The position numbers and the translations under genes were made by a program. The notes beneath the pieces are model-generated. The model had not been told where the DNA came from. It saw only the letters and a list, made by a program, of their open reading frames with translations, and did not search any database. From positions 186,001 to 250,000 of the forward strand of contig NZ_CCEJ010000003.1 in assembly GCF_000750955.1 (NCBI RefSeq): 64,000 nt of DNA. Reading direction: 5' to 3'. Shown here piece by piece: positions 25,924 through 35,100 of this stretch. The stretch is from Criblamydia sequanensis CRIB-18 (lineage in GTDB: Bacteria > Chlamydiota > Chlamydiia > Chlamydiales > Criblamydiaceae). Positions within the stretch are counted from its first letter, which is position 1. The number at the start of each line of letters is the position of its first letter.

Positions 25924-27089
25924 TGAATAGAGTTATCCTTAAAAAAGGCAAAGAGCGCGCTGTTAAATTTAGACATCCCTGGATTTTCTCCGGAGCCATC
26001 AAAGAAATAAGCCCTTGTGAAGATGGAGTAGGTTTACCTGTTTACTCTGAAAGCGGAGAGCTTTTAGGGCATGGCTATGTCAATCGGAAGAGCGATATTA
26101 CAGTCCGCATGCTCTCCTTTGATGACACCCCATGCGAGCGCGCGATCGAAGAGAATCTTAAAGAGGCTTTAGAACTTAGAGAAGAGCTTTTTAAAGGAAA
26201 AGAGACAACCGCTTATAGAGTCATCAATAGCGAAGGAGATGGAATCCCCGGCCTTATTATTGATCGATTTAATGAGGTCGTTGTCCTGCAGATTGGGACG
26301 CTTGGCATACGCAAGCTAAAAAAGACAATTATTGATTTAATTATCAAACATATGAGGCCGAAGGCTATTGTCGAGAAGTCGAATCTTCCTTCATTAAAAA
26401 AAGAAGGTTTAAAAAGCGAAGAGGGACTTCTTTATGGCGAATGGGATGAAGAACTCGTTATCAAAGAAAATGGTCTTTCATTCAAAGTAGACATCCAAAA
26501 AGGGCAAAAAACGGGGTTCTTTTTAGACCACCGTGAAATGAGAAATAAGATATCGGAGCTTTCTAAGGGCAAAACGGTTTTAAACGCTTTTTGTTATTCA
26601 GGCGCATTTTCTGTCTATTCCTTAAAAGGGGGCGCTCTTAAAGTCGATTCGGTGGATATATCAAAAGAAGCCATTTTACTTGCGAGGGAAAATGTGGCTT
26701 TAAATGGCTTTAGCAATAATGAAAATGAGTTTATTGCTGATGATGTATTTACTTTCTTACGTGAAAAACCCTTGGATTATGACATTGTTATTCTAGATCC
26801 TCCGGCTTTTGCAAAACTAAGAAAAGATGTGGATGCGGCCTGCAGAGGGTATAAGGATATTAACCGCTTGGCTTTTTCTAAAGCTAAGAAGGGTTCTATT
26901 TTATTGACTTGCAGCTGCTCTTATCATGTGAATGCTGATCTTTTCCAGCAAGTGATCTTTCAAGCAGCCCTTGAAGCCAAAAGAAAGGTTCGTATTATTG
27001 GCCGCCATGAACTTGCAAAAGATCACCCGATAAGCATTTATCACCCTGAAGGCGATTATCTTAAGAGTCTTTTACTTTATGTATCCTAG
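25923..27089 (+). CDS. rlmI: 23S rRNA m5C methyltransferase of the RlmI type
   Basis: 388 residues. The N-terminal PUA domain (residues 1-75, KGKERAVKFRHPWIFSGAI) precedes a class I methyltransferase core: KTGFFLDHREMR near residue 195, VLNAFCYSGAFSVYSLKGGA near residue 217, ILDPPAFAK near residue 290 and TCSCSYHV near residue 328. Family members methylate cytosine 1962 of 23S rRNA. The GTG start overlaps the DUF423 stop (TAGTG). The 3' end overlaps the convergent hydrolase gene by 18 bases. Confidence 0.9.
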   Translation: MNRVILKKGKERAVKFRHPWIFSGAIKEISPCEDGVGLPVYSESGELLGHGYVNRKSDITVRMLSFDDTPCERAIEENLKEALELREELFKGKETTAYRVINSEGDGIPGLIIDRFNEVVVLQIGTLGIRKLKKTIIDLIIKHMRPKAIVEKSNLPSLKKEGLKSEEGLLYGEWDEELVIKENGLSFKVDIQKGQKTGFFLDHREMRNKISELSKGKTVLNAFCYSGAFSVYSLKGGALKVDSVDISKEAILLARENVALNGFSNNENEFIADDVFTFLREKPLDYDIVILDPPAFAKLRKDVDAACRGYKDINRLAFSKAKKGSILLTCSCSYHVNADLFQQVIFQAALEAKRKVRIIGRHELAKDHPISIYHPEGDYLKSLLLYVS

Positions 27090-28313
27090 TGAAATGATTT
27101 CTTGCTTTTCACAATCGAGCTCATCCATGATTTGAGCTTTATTATATTGAGTGTCCAGCCAATCAAAGATGCGGTGAAGGGCAAGGCTTAAATTTCCAAA
27201 ACCGCTGTGCTCTCCGGCTCCCTCAGAAGATTTAAAAAGAAGGTATTCTTTAGGGCATGTCAAAAGATCAAATAAATTTTTGGCCTGATCAGGAGCTAAA
27301 TTTTCATTTTCTGAATCGCAAACCAACGTTTTGCAAGTGATATTTTCAGCAATTGTTTTTAAAGTGTAATTTTGCCATTCCTGCAATAATTTATTAGGGG
27401 TTTCTACCCCATGAATAAACATCTTTGTCTGGATTTTATTTCCAAAGTGCTTATCTTTCATGGCAGCTTGCATGAACTCTTCCCACTCAGGGCAAGAGCC
27501 TTCATTATCTTGAGAAAGGGCTCGTCTAACATTGTCCATCGCATCATATTGACCCGGATTAGCAATAAGACAGGCGATTCTTTTTTCAAAACAAGCAGCT
27601 CTCGGAGCTAAAAAGCCTCCCCAGCTTGATCCATAAAGTGCGATTTTAGAGAGTTCCAAATCGGCTCTTTTGGAAGCAAAATCAATAACGGCTCGAATCA
27701 CAGTTTCCCAATCAGGCCTCATGGGAAGGCCTTTTTTAATGAGAAGCTCGCCCTGCCCCGGACCATCAAAACTGATGACATTATAGCCTCTTTGCAAGGC
27801 TGCCGGAACAAATGAAAAATAAGCTTCTTGATGGGTGCTGTCATAGCCGCCTGTACAGATAATTAAGGGGCGCACCTCTTTGCTTTTATCGATAGAATAA
27901 AATATGCCCGGCAAGTAAAAGCCTTCAAATGGGATTTTTAAAGGTTCTGCAGTATGTGCGAAATAAGAGGAAGCTTTGTTAAAAGCTTGAACATGCAAAT
28001 CATAACCTTCTTTCAAGCGTTCCTTTTTTTCGGGACGATAATCGAAATACAAGCTCGTCCTATAGTAATTGGAAGCTTTTAAGAAACAATCTCTTGCGCT
28101 TATAAGGTGCCCTTTTCTTTCAGATTCGATACCCTCGGACATCAATCGTTCGGCAAGTTTGCTCCATTCCATCTGCCAGCTATCATAATCATTTTCATGA
28201 ATTCTTGCGGCAGTTGACAGGCATTCTCCGAGATCGCTTGCCCCAAAGTAAATGTAGGATGCTACGCGAAGTAGCTGCGAATCGAAAGAGGGGGAGTGGA
28301 AATATAGCCTCAT
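27072..28313 (-). CDS. Alpha/beta-hydrolase with N-terminal helical domain
   Basis: 413 residues. The N-terminal 130 residues are helical. The hydrolase domain follows: YNVISFDGPGQGELL near residue 180, nucleophile elbow ALYGSSWGGFLAPRA near residue 230, a likely acid in LVCDSENE near residue 338 and a His in GEHSGFGNL near residue 373. The arrangement resembles DUF1100/FrsA-type esterases and 2,6-dihydroxypseudooxynicotine hydrolases; the substrate cannot be told. It ends beyond the rlmI stop on the other strand and starts 12 bp after the acetyl-CoA synthetase stop, so both are probably one transcript. Confidence 0.85.
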   Translation of the reverse strand: MRLYFHSPSFDSQLLRVASYIYFGASDLGECLSTAARIHENDYDSWQMEWSKLAERLMSEGIESERKGHLISARDCFLKASNYYRTSLYFDYRPEKKERLKEGYDLHVQAFNKASSYFAHTAEPLKIPFEGFYLPGIFYSIDKSKEVRPLIICTGGYDSTHQEAYFSFVPAALQRGYNVISFDGPGQGELLIKKGLPMRPDWETVIRAVIDFASKRADLELSKIALYGSSWGGFLAPRAACFEKRIACLIANPGQYDAMDNVRRALSQDNEGSCPEWEEFMQAAMKDKHFGNKIQTKMFIHGVETPNKLLQEWQNYTLKTIAENITCKTLVCDSENENLAPDQAKNLFDLLTCPKEYLLFKSSEGAGEHSGFGNLSLALHRIFDWLDTQYNKAQIMDELDCEKQEIISLGYIK

Positions 28314-28325
28314 AAGCCTCCAAAA

Positions 28326-30290
28326 TTAATTGTCTTTTGTCAATTCTTCAATAGCATTAGGATCGGCAAGAGTGGTTAAGTCACCCATTTTATCAAGCTC
28401 TCCTCTCGCAATACATCGAAGCAATCGTCTCATGATTTTCCCCGATCTTGTTTTTGGAAGAGAGCTCACAAATTTAATCGTATCCGGAACCGCAATGGCT
28501 CCAATTTCATTTTTAATATGCTGCTTTAGTTGTTCTTCAAGTTCTTTGCTTGGTAAAAAGCCATTTACTAAAATCACATAAGCTAGAAGAAGCTCGCCTT
28601 TTATCTCATGTGGTTTAGAAACAACGGCCGATTCAGCCACAGCCACATGTGAGACAAGAGCGCTTTCAACTTCAGCCGTTCCAATTCTATGTCCGGAAAT
28701 ATTAACGACATCATCCATTCTTCCAAGAAGCCAATAGCAGCCGGCTTCGTCTTGGATGCTACCATCTCCTGTAAAATAAGCCCCTACTTTTTTTGAAAAA
28801 TAAGTTTCTATGAACTTTTTATGATCTCCCCAAAGAGTCCTCATGATTCCGGGCCAAGGTTTTTCGATGTAGAGCCCGCCTCCTGTATGAACGCATAGCT
28901 CACCCTCTTCATCATAAATTCCCGGCTTGATGCCAAAAAAAGGATAGGAAGCTGATCCCGGTTTAAGACTATGGCAGCCTGGAAGGGGAGCGATCATAAT
29001 ACCGCCTGTTTCTGTTTGCCACCAAGTGTCAATGACAGGGCATTTATTTTGACCGATATTATCATAATACCAAATCCAGGCCTCAGGGTTGATTGGTTCG
29101 CCGACCGTTCCTAAAAGCTTAAGGGATTTTAATAGATCCGGATTGATTAAAGAGGCCCCTTCTTTCATAAGGGATCGGATGACAGTGGGTGCTGTGTAAA
29201 ATTTAGTCACTTGATGTTTGTTAATCACTCTCCAGAAAATGGCAGGATCCGGAAAAGTCGGGGTTCCTTCAAAAAGAAGAGTCGTGGTTCCATTTGCAAG
29301 GGGGCCGTAAACCACATAACTATGCCCTGTTATCCATCCAAGATCTGCCGTACACCAATAAACATCGTTTTCTTTTATATCAAAATATAGGCGATGGGAA
29401 AGACTTGCATGAAGTAAATACCCGCCTTGCGTATGAAGCGCACCCTTAGGTTTACCTGTTGAGCCGGAGGTGTAGAGGATAAAAAGAGGGTCCTCGGCAT
29501 TTAATGGTTCCGGCGGACAGATTGGAGAAACGGAGGCCATTTCTTCATGATACCATAGATCTCTCCCGGCTACCATGGGAGTCAGCCTCTCATCTCTTCG
29601 GAAAACGATTACTTTTTGACAAGAACAAGGTTCGAGAAGCGCTTTATCCACCATTTCTTTTAGAGGGATGATCTTTCCGCCCCTTTTGGCAACATTGGAT
29701 GTGACTATAAGTTTACAATCCGCATCTTTTAATCTGTAACTTAATGACTCGCTGCTAAAGCCGCCAAAAACAACCGAATGAATGGCGCCGATTCGAGCAG
29801 AAGCTAGCATCGCGACGGCTTGCTCTAAAACCATCGGCATGTAAATTGCAATCCTGTCCCCTTTTTTTACGCCATGCTTTTTTAAAACATTGGCAAAACG
29901 CTCCACCTCTTCTTTCAATTGTCCGAAGGTGAGAGTGCGATGTTCGGATTCATCTTCAGCTTGCCAAATGAGGGCGGGCTTATCTTTCTTGCCATTCCGC
30001 ACATGACGATCAATGGCATTAAAAGAGACATTGAGTTCTCCATCGCTAAAAAAGCGATGCCAAACTTCATCTTTACTCCAATTATACTCAAGACCCTTAC
30101 TTGGAAATCGCATCCAATCCAGCGTTTTTGCTTGTTCAAGCCAAAAGGCCTCTTCATGATGAATAGAGCTCTCGTAAAGATGCTCATATTCTTCAAAATT
30201 CTTTACTTCGGCATTTTTTTGGATATCCGGAAAGGGTGGAAAAATGGGGGATTTATGAATGAGAGATAGGAGATTTGGTTCTAAAGTCAT
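28326..30290 (-). CDS. acsA: Acetyl-CoA synthetase
   Basis: About 654 residues. Makes acetyl-CoA from acetate, ATP and CoA through an acetyl-adenylate. Visible motifs are YTSGSTGKPKGALHT (AMP-binding) near residue 265, DTWWQTETGG near residue 415, and PKTRSGKIMRRLL near residue 613, whose Lys is the regulatory acetylation site in this family. ATG 30290 is my choice; an in-frame TTG at 30299 is possible, and neither has an ideal ribosome-binding site. The gene suggests the organism can activate acetate, consistent with a fuller carbon metabolism than Chlamydia. Confidence 0.95.
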   Translation of the reverse strand: MTLEPNLLSLIHKSPIFPPFPDIQKNAEVKNFEEYEHLYESSIHHEEAFWLEQAKTLDWMRFPSKGLEYNWSKDEVWHRFFSDGELNVSFNAIDRHVRNGKKDKPALIWQAEDESEHRTLTFGQLKEEVERFANVLKKHGVKKGDRIAIYMPMVLEQAVAMLASARIGAIHSVVFGGFSSESLSYRLKDADCKLIVTSNVAKRGGKIIPLKEMVDKALLEPCSCQKVIVFRRDERLTPMVAGRDLWYHEEMASVSPICPPEPLNAEDPLFILYTSGSTGKPKGALHTQGGYLLHASLSHRLYFDIKENDVYWCTADLGWITGHSYVVYGPLANGTTTLLFEGTPTFPDPAIFWRVINKHQVTKFYTAPTVIRSLMKEGASLINPDLLKSLKLLGTVGEPINPEAWIWYYDNIGQNKCPVIDTWWQTETGGIMIAPLPGCHSLKPGSASYPFFGIKPGIYDEEGELCVHTGGGLYIEKPWPGIMRTLWGDHKKFIETYFSKKVGAYFTGDGSIQDEAGCYWLLGRMDDVVNISGHRIGTAEVESALVSHVAVAESAVVSKPHEIKGELLLAYVILVNGFLPSKELEEQLKQHIKNEIGAIAVPDTIKFVSSLPKTRSGKIMRRLLRCIARGELDKMGDLTTLADPNAIEELTKDN

Positions 30291-30299
30291 AAGCCTCAA

Positions 30300-30863
30300 A
30301 AGAAATAGGTGTCTTTTGCAAAAAAAGTTCGGGATTCATGTTAAGTATTAGGAAATTTAAAAAAACCACCTTTAGCGCCGTTCAATTTTTTTAGACATTT
30401 TAATTTTCCTAGTAATTATAAAAGCAGTTCACTCTAATTTTTTTCAAAGAAAATAGATTCATTAGTTTTAAATTCTATTTTAATATCGTTTAAATTTACT
30501 TCTATTTTCTCATGAGTTTTCTTGTTCTTGCAATAAGTTCTTGTGAAATAGCGCTGCCATCGGTTCTAAAAATAGAAAATTCTAAAACTTTTACTTGAGC
30601 TAATTTAGAAAAGAGCGGTATACGTCTTGTCGTAAATATTTAAAGGATTGGAAACATTTATTTTTTATTTAAGAACAATCTTAAAAAAATATTTAGAAGT
30701 GACGGCAAAAATAAAAGTAACGAAAGACACAATTGGAATTTCTATTATTGAAACTAAAGAGACAGTAATAACAAGATTTTCGAAACAAACTTTGATGTGA
30801 AAATAATTGTTTTTGAATCGATTCGAAAGTCTATATCATAATTTTCTCAAGGAGAGGTGTGCC
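30300..30863. other. Intergenic stretch without a recognised gene
   Basis: 564 bp of very AT-rich DNA between acsA and the IS1-type remnant. I see no ORF with a ribosome-binding site and no RNA gene. The palindrome GAATCGATTC near 30815 is the only local symmetry. It may contain degraded insertion-sequence flank, but no inverted ends are visible. Confidence 0.5.
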
Positions 30864-31064
30864 GTGACTATTGCGTGTCCAGAATGTAGTTCCCAAGCGT
30901 ATAAGAAAAACGGATATACAAGACATGGAAAACAAAACCATCGATGTCTAGAGTGTGGAAGACAATTTTCAATAGATCCTGAAGAAGAAAAAATTCTCAT
31001 CGAGAAAGGAGCCAACTTAGTAGCTGTTCGTGTTGAAGAAAGACAGCTTGAAAATATTTGCTAA
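30864..31064 (+). mobile_element. IS1-type transposase N-terminal remnant (zinc-ribbon)
   Basis: A 66-residue reading frame with a four-cysteine zinc ribbon, CPECSSQAYKKNGYTRHG then HRCLECGRQF, which is the DNA-binding N-terminus of IS1-family InsA-type proteins. The GTG at 30864 follows GGAGAGG seven bases upstream and gives the canonical MTIACPEC start. After residue 45 the sequence leaves the family pattern and stops, and no DDE catalytic part follows in the next kilobase. It is therefore a truncated insertion sequence, not a working transposase. The small protein could still bind DNA if expressed. Confidence 0.7.
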
Positions 31065-31070
31065 TGAAAG

Positions 31071-31096
31071 AAGATTCATTATGTATAATGAATCTT
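31071..31096. terminator. Perfect 26-bp palindrome after the IS remnant
   Basis: AAGATTCATTAT at 31071-31082 is exactly the inverse complement of ATAATGAATCTT at 31085-31096, with flanking GAAAG/CTTTC extending it imperfectly. The downstream TTTAAA tract is short. It may act as a weak bidirectional terminator or be a mobile-element scar. Confidence 0.5.
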
Positions 31097-31205
31097 TAAA
31101 CTTTCTTATCAACCTCGTCCTTGAGAAATTTATAGTTTTTCAATAATGAAAGACGTATTTTTAAGATTATGCTGCTTTCAATTAACCTTAAATTATTGAG
31201 TTTCA

Positions 31206-32147
31206 ATGAAAGCCTATCTTAAATCCAATAAAAAAATTTGGGACTTTGCTCCTCATAATGCTTTTCCAGATATTATCCGCTTCCAAAATCAGTGGTTTGT
31301 TTGTTTAAGGGAAGCTAGCCTGCATTCTGATACTGAACCCGGCATGATCCGGATTTTACAAAGCCATGATGCCATAAACTGGCATGCTGTTGCTCTCTTG
31401 CATGATAAAGAATTTGATTTAAGAGATCCGAAGTTTTTAATTCATAACGACGGATCCTTAATGCTTTATGTTTGTGCCTTAAGTTTAAATTCCAAAAAAA
31501 GAATGTTATCCCTTAGCTGCCGATCTTTAGAGGGTCGTATCTTTAGCCCTTTCTTTTTAATTGCAGAAGAGGGGGAATGGCTTTGGCGTATTATTCAGGA
31601 GGAAAAATCTTTTTATGCCGCCTCCTACCGTTTTTCAGTCCCGGGCGATCGATATAAGCCATGGAGTGCAAGTTTGCATACTTCCTCAGAGGGGAAATTT
31701 TTTAAGAAAGTTGTAGATTGGCCTTTTAAGGGAAGGCCGAGTGAGGCGTGTCTATATATCCTTAAAGACCAAATGACTGTTTTCATAAGACAGGATCGCG
31801 AGGATAGAAAACTTTTAGTTGGCACCTCTTCCTACCCCTATGAAGATTGGCATTTTGAAAAAGCGCCCTTCTATCTTGCCAGTCCAAATGTAGTTCTTAC
31901 TGAAGAAAATAAAGCTATTATTGGGGGAAGGCTTCTTCAGATCAATCCTTATGGCATTTTTGAGAAAACTACTTTATTTGAATATGAAAACAACAAGTGG
32001 AATCGACTGCTGGTTTTGCCAAGTTTTGGCGATAGCGGCTATCCGGGTCTTGTTTTAATGGGGAATCGTTTATTTGTCTGCTATTACTCTTCGCAATTAA
32101 AAAAGAGTGCTATCTATTTGGCCGAAGTCGAAATAGAGAAGGGATAA
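31206..32147 (+). CDS. Sialidase-like beta-propeller protein, substrate unknown
   Basis: 313 residues. The start resembles sialidase/exo-sialidase-like propellers: DFAPHNAFPDIIRFQNQWFV near residues 14-33 followed by CLREASLH, then DLRDPKFLIHNDGSLMLY near residues 72-89. The Arg-rich patterns and repeated Trp/Asp turns fit a five- or six-bladed propeller. There is no signal peptide, so it would act in the cytoplasm unless secreted by T3SS. Specificity cannot be inferred. Its stop lies inside a terminator hairpin. Confidence 0.65.
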   Translation: MKAYLKSNKKIWDFAPHNAFPDIIRFQNQWFVCLREASLHSDTEPGMIRILQSHDAINWHAVALLHDKEFDLRDPKFLIHNDGSLMLYVCALSLNSKKRMLSLSCRSLEGRIFSPFFLIAEEGEWLWRIIQEEKSFYAASYRFSVPGDRYKPWSASLHTSSEGKFFKKVVDWPFKGRPSEACLYILKDQMTVFIRQDREDRKLLVGTSSYPYEDWHFEKAPFYLASPNVVLTEENKAIIGGRLLQINPYGIFEKTTLFEYENNKWNRLLVLPSFGDSGYPGLVLMGNRLFVCYYSSQLKKSAIYLAEVEIEKG

Positions 32148-32158
32148 AACCCTTCTCT
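32135..32158. terminator. Bidirectional terminator between convergent genes
   Basis: AGAGAAGGG at 32135-32143 pairs with CCCTTCTCT at 32150-32158 around an ATAAAA loop that contains the stop codon of the propeller gene. TTAAAAAG follows. It can serve both the plus-strand gene and the coiled-coil gene that converges on it. Confidence 0.7.
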
Positions 32159-32170
32159 TAAAAAGCCTGA

Positions 32171-35100
32171 TTATTGATTAAATTCCTCATCATGAAAAAA
32201 GGGACGATTTTGTTCCGATCTTAATTGAAAAGTGATTTCTCTTTCCTTGTTAATTTCCCGGATGAGATCTTCATTTTGATTTCTTAAATCTTGAAGCCTT
32301 TGATTTTGCTCCTGATTTTTTTCAATCTCAATTTGATAGGACATCAGTAAATCGTCATAAGAATTTCTTAAGGATCGGGAAGTGTTTTCTTCGATAGAAA
32401 GCTCATTTAAAGCGGATTCGAAATTGTCAATCACTTTTGCAGCAAGCAATTTTGAATTTCTCTCTTCCTCGGCTAGGTGATTGATTTTGGAAACTAAAGC
32501 TTGTTGATCGTTTCTTGCTTTCTCAAGCTCTTCCATGGCTTCAGTTAGCTTTTGAATTAAAATCTGATTTCTCTCAATTTCTTGATTTTTTTCAATTTCT
32601 AAAGAGGAGAATCTACTAAATTTTTCTTCTAGCTCTTGAGTATGATTTTTAGAATGCTCAAGCTCTTCCATGGCATCATGCAGCTGCTGCATTAGAGCAT
32701 GATTTCTCTGCATTTCTTGATTTTTTTCCATTTCAATTGACGAAAGGGTCTTATATCGCTCTTCGAGTTCTTGTGCATAATTTTTGGAATACTCTACTTC
32801 TTCCATAGCTGCATTTAGCCGTTGAATGAGGGAGTTATTTTTCTCAACTTCCTGATTTTTTTCCATTTCAATGGCGGTTAGATTTTTTAATTGATCTTCT
32901 AGATGGCTAATGCCGCGTTTAGAGTGCTCGCTTTCATCCATTACTTCTGCTAAATGTTCCATCATGGCATGGTTTTTTTGAACTTCCTGATTTTTTTCCA
33001 TTTCAATCTCTTGAATTTTAGTAAGTAGAGATTCAGTTTTTTCTTTTTCAAGATGATAAAGCTCTTGCATATCTTTAAGCTTTAAGACTAATTGCTGAGC
33101 TTCAATTTTCTCAGCTTCTTCTTTTTGGAGTTCATCTTTTAAATGTCTAATAAGATCATCTGCGTTGGATTTTTCTCTTTCTTGATTTCTTAATGTCTCT
33201 TCTAATTCATCTAATTTCTTTTTAGCTTCTTCTCTTTCGCTTTCTTGAAGGGCATAGCTTCTTTCAAGATCGTTTCTCAAAGCAACACTTACATTATTTG
33301 CTTCTGTTTGCTTTAATACAAGGTCATCTAATCGATTTTTTAGCTCGTTTGATTCAAGCTCTTCTTTTGCAAGATTCTGCTTAGCGAGATCAAGTTCCCT
33401 TAGGCTAGCTTCATATTTTTCATTTAAAACATTTTGAAACTCTAAAGTTTTTGAAAGCTCATCTTTTAAAAGTTGAATTTGCGAGAAATTTTCGTCTAAT
33501 GCCGTATTGGCTTTGCTTAATGCTTCTTGCAATTCGTTTGCATGATTTCTGTATCTTTCAAATTCTTCAAGGCTTGCTCTCAAAACTTCTTTTTCTTTTT
33601 GGGCTTCTTCAAGCTGCTCCCTTAAAGAGGTAGTTTGGCTACCCATGGCCTTTGTGCTTTCGCTCGCTTCATTTAAAGCTATCTCAAGATGATTAAGTTT
33701 AGCTTTTGCATTTTCATATTGGTCTAGGTAAGCTTCAAGATGTTTTTTTTCATCAAGAGCTTTTGTAAGAGTTTCCTTAAGCGCGAGAATTTGTTCTCTT
33801 TCTTCATGAATTGTGATGTCGGTCTGGTCAAGTAAGAACTCAAGTTCTGCCACATAATCTAAGGTCTCTTGATGTTTCTTTTGAGACTCCTCGTTTTGGG
33901 CGAGCTCATTTTTTAATCTTTCGGTAAGACTACGCTCTTCCTCAAGATGGCTTAAGGCGTCGTTAAGCTCATTTCTAAGGTAAGTAATGACTTCCTGAGA
34001 ATCATCGATTCGGATTTTTGCTAAATGAATCTCTTTTTGAAACTCTTCTTTTTCCGTGTGGATTTGTCTTTGGTTTTCTTTTAAGGAAGCAAGCTCTTCT
34101 TTGGCTTCCATTAAATAAAGTTCAAGATCGGAGGTTTGGCTTTGTTCTGTTTCCAGCTCTTTTTCTTTCTGTGCTATAGCTTCTTTTAATTCTTCTTCCC
34201 GGTTCTCAAAAAGAAAAGCAAAATTTAGCAGTTCTTTTTCTTTTTCTTCGAGTTTAGCTTCAAGATGCTTTCTCCATGCTTCTTCTTTTTTAGTTTCATT
34301 TTCAAAAAAGTGGATTTGATTTTCCATTTCACTGATTTTTGATCGAACGCCTTCTTCAAAATGATCAAAAATGCCTGTCATGGCAGAAAATTGTTCTGAA
34401 AGAAGCTTTAAGTCTGTTTTAGCTTCTTCTAGCTCTTTTCTGTGAGCTTGAATCCCTTTAAGAAGCTCATCTTTTTCGCTTGCGTGAAGATCGTTTGCAG
34501 ATTCAAGCTCGCTTTGAAGGGAAGAGGTATTTCGAATTTCTTCTTGAAGCTTATGGCTAAGATCTTTTAGCTCTTTTTCTTTTTCAGCCAAGCTTAATTG
34601 AAATCCATCCGCTGAATCCGCTTTTTCTTTTAAAGCTTCAAGCTCCCTAATTCTCATTTTAGCGGCTTCAAGTTGATCTTCCAAATTTAGAATGCTGATC
34701 TGAAAAGTTGTCAGGTATTCTTTGGACAAGGAGTCTTTTTCCTTTAATTCTTGAGTCAGATTTTGGTGCAAAGAAGTCTGTTTTTCATTTTCAGCAATAT
34801 AATTTTTTTTAGCCGAGAGTAAGTCCTTTTTTAAATCAGCCCCTTTTAGCTCCACTTGATGGAGGCGAACCGTGAGGTCGTAAATTGAGCTATTAACTTT
34901 ATCTTCTTTCTGTTCAAGATTTTGAATATTACTTTCTAAGGCTTCTACAAGATAAAGAGCTTCCACCTTCTCCTCTTCGAGTGTCTTTTCAAGTTCAGCG
35001 TATTTATTTTCAAGCTCGCGTCTTGTAAAGGAGTGCTCTTGAAGAGCTTCAGTCAAAAGATCCGCTTTATTTTTTTCTTGCCGGTAGAGGCTTTCAGCTC

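Noticed and set aside
32470-33010. CRISPR-like or satellite repeat
   Set aside because: The 135-bp periodicity is an in-frame protein repeat within a coiled-coil gene, with diverged units and no spacers.
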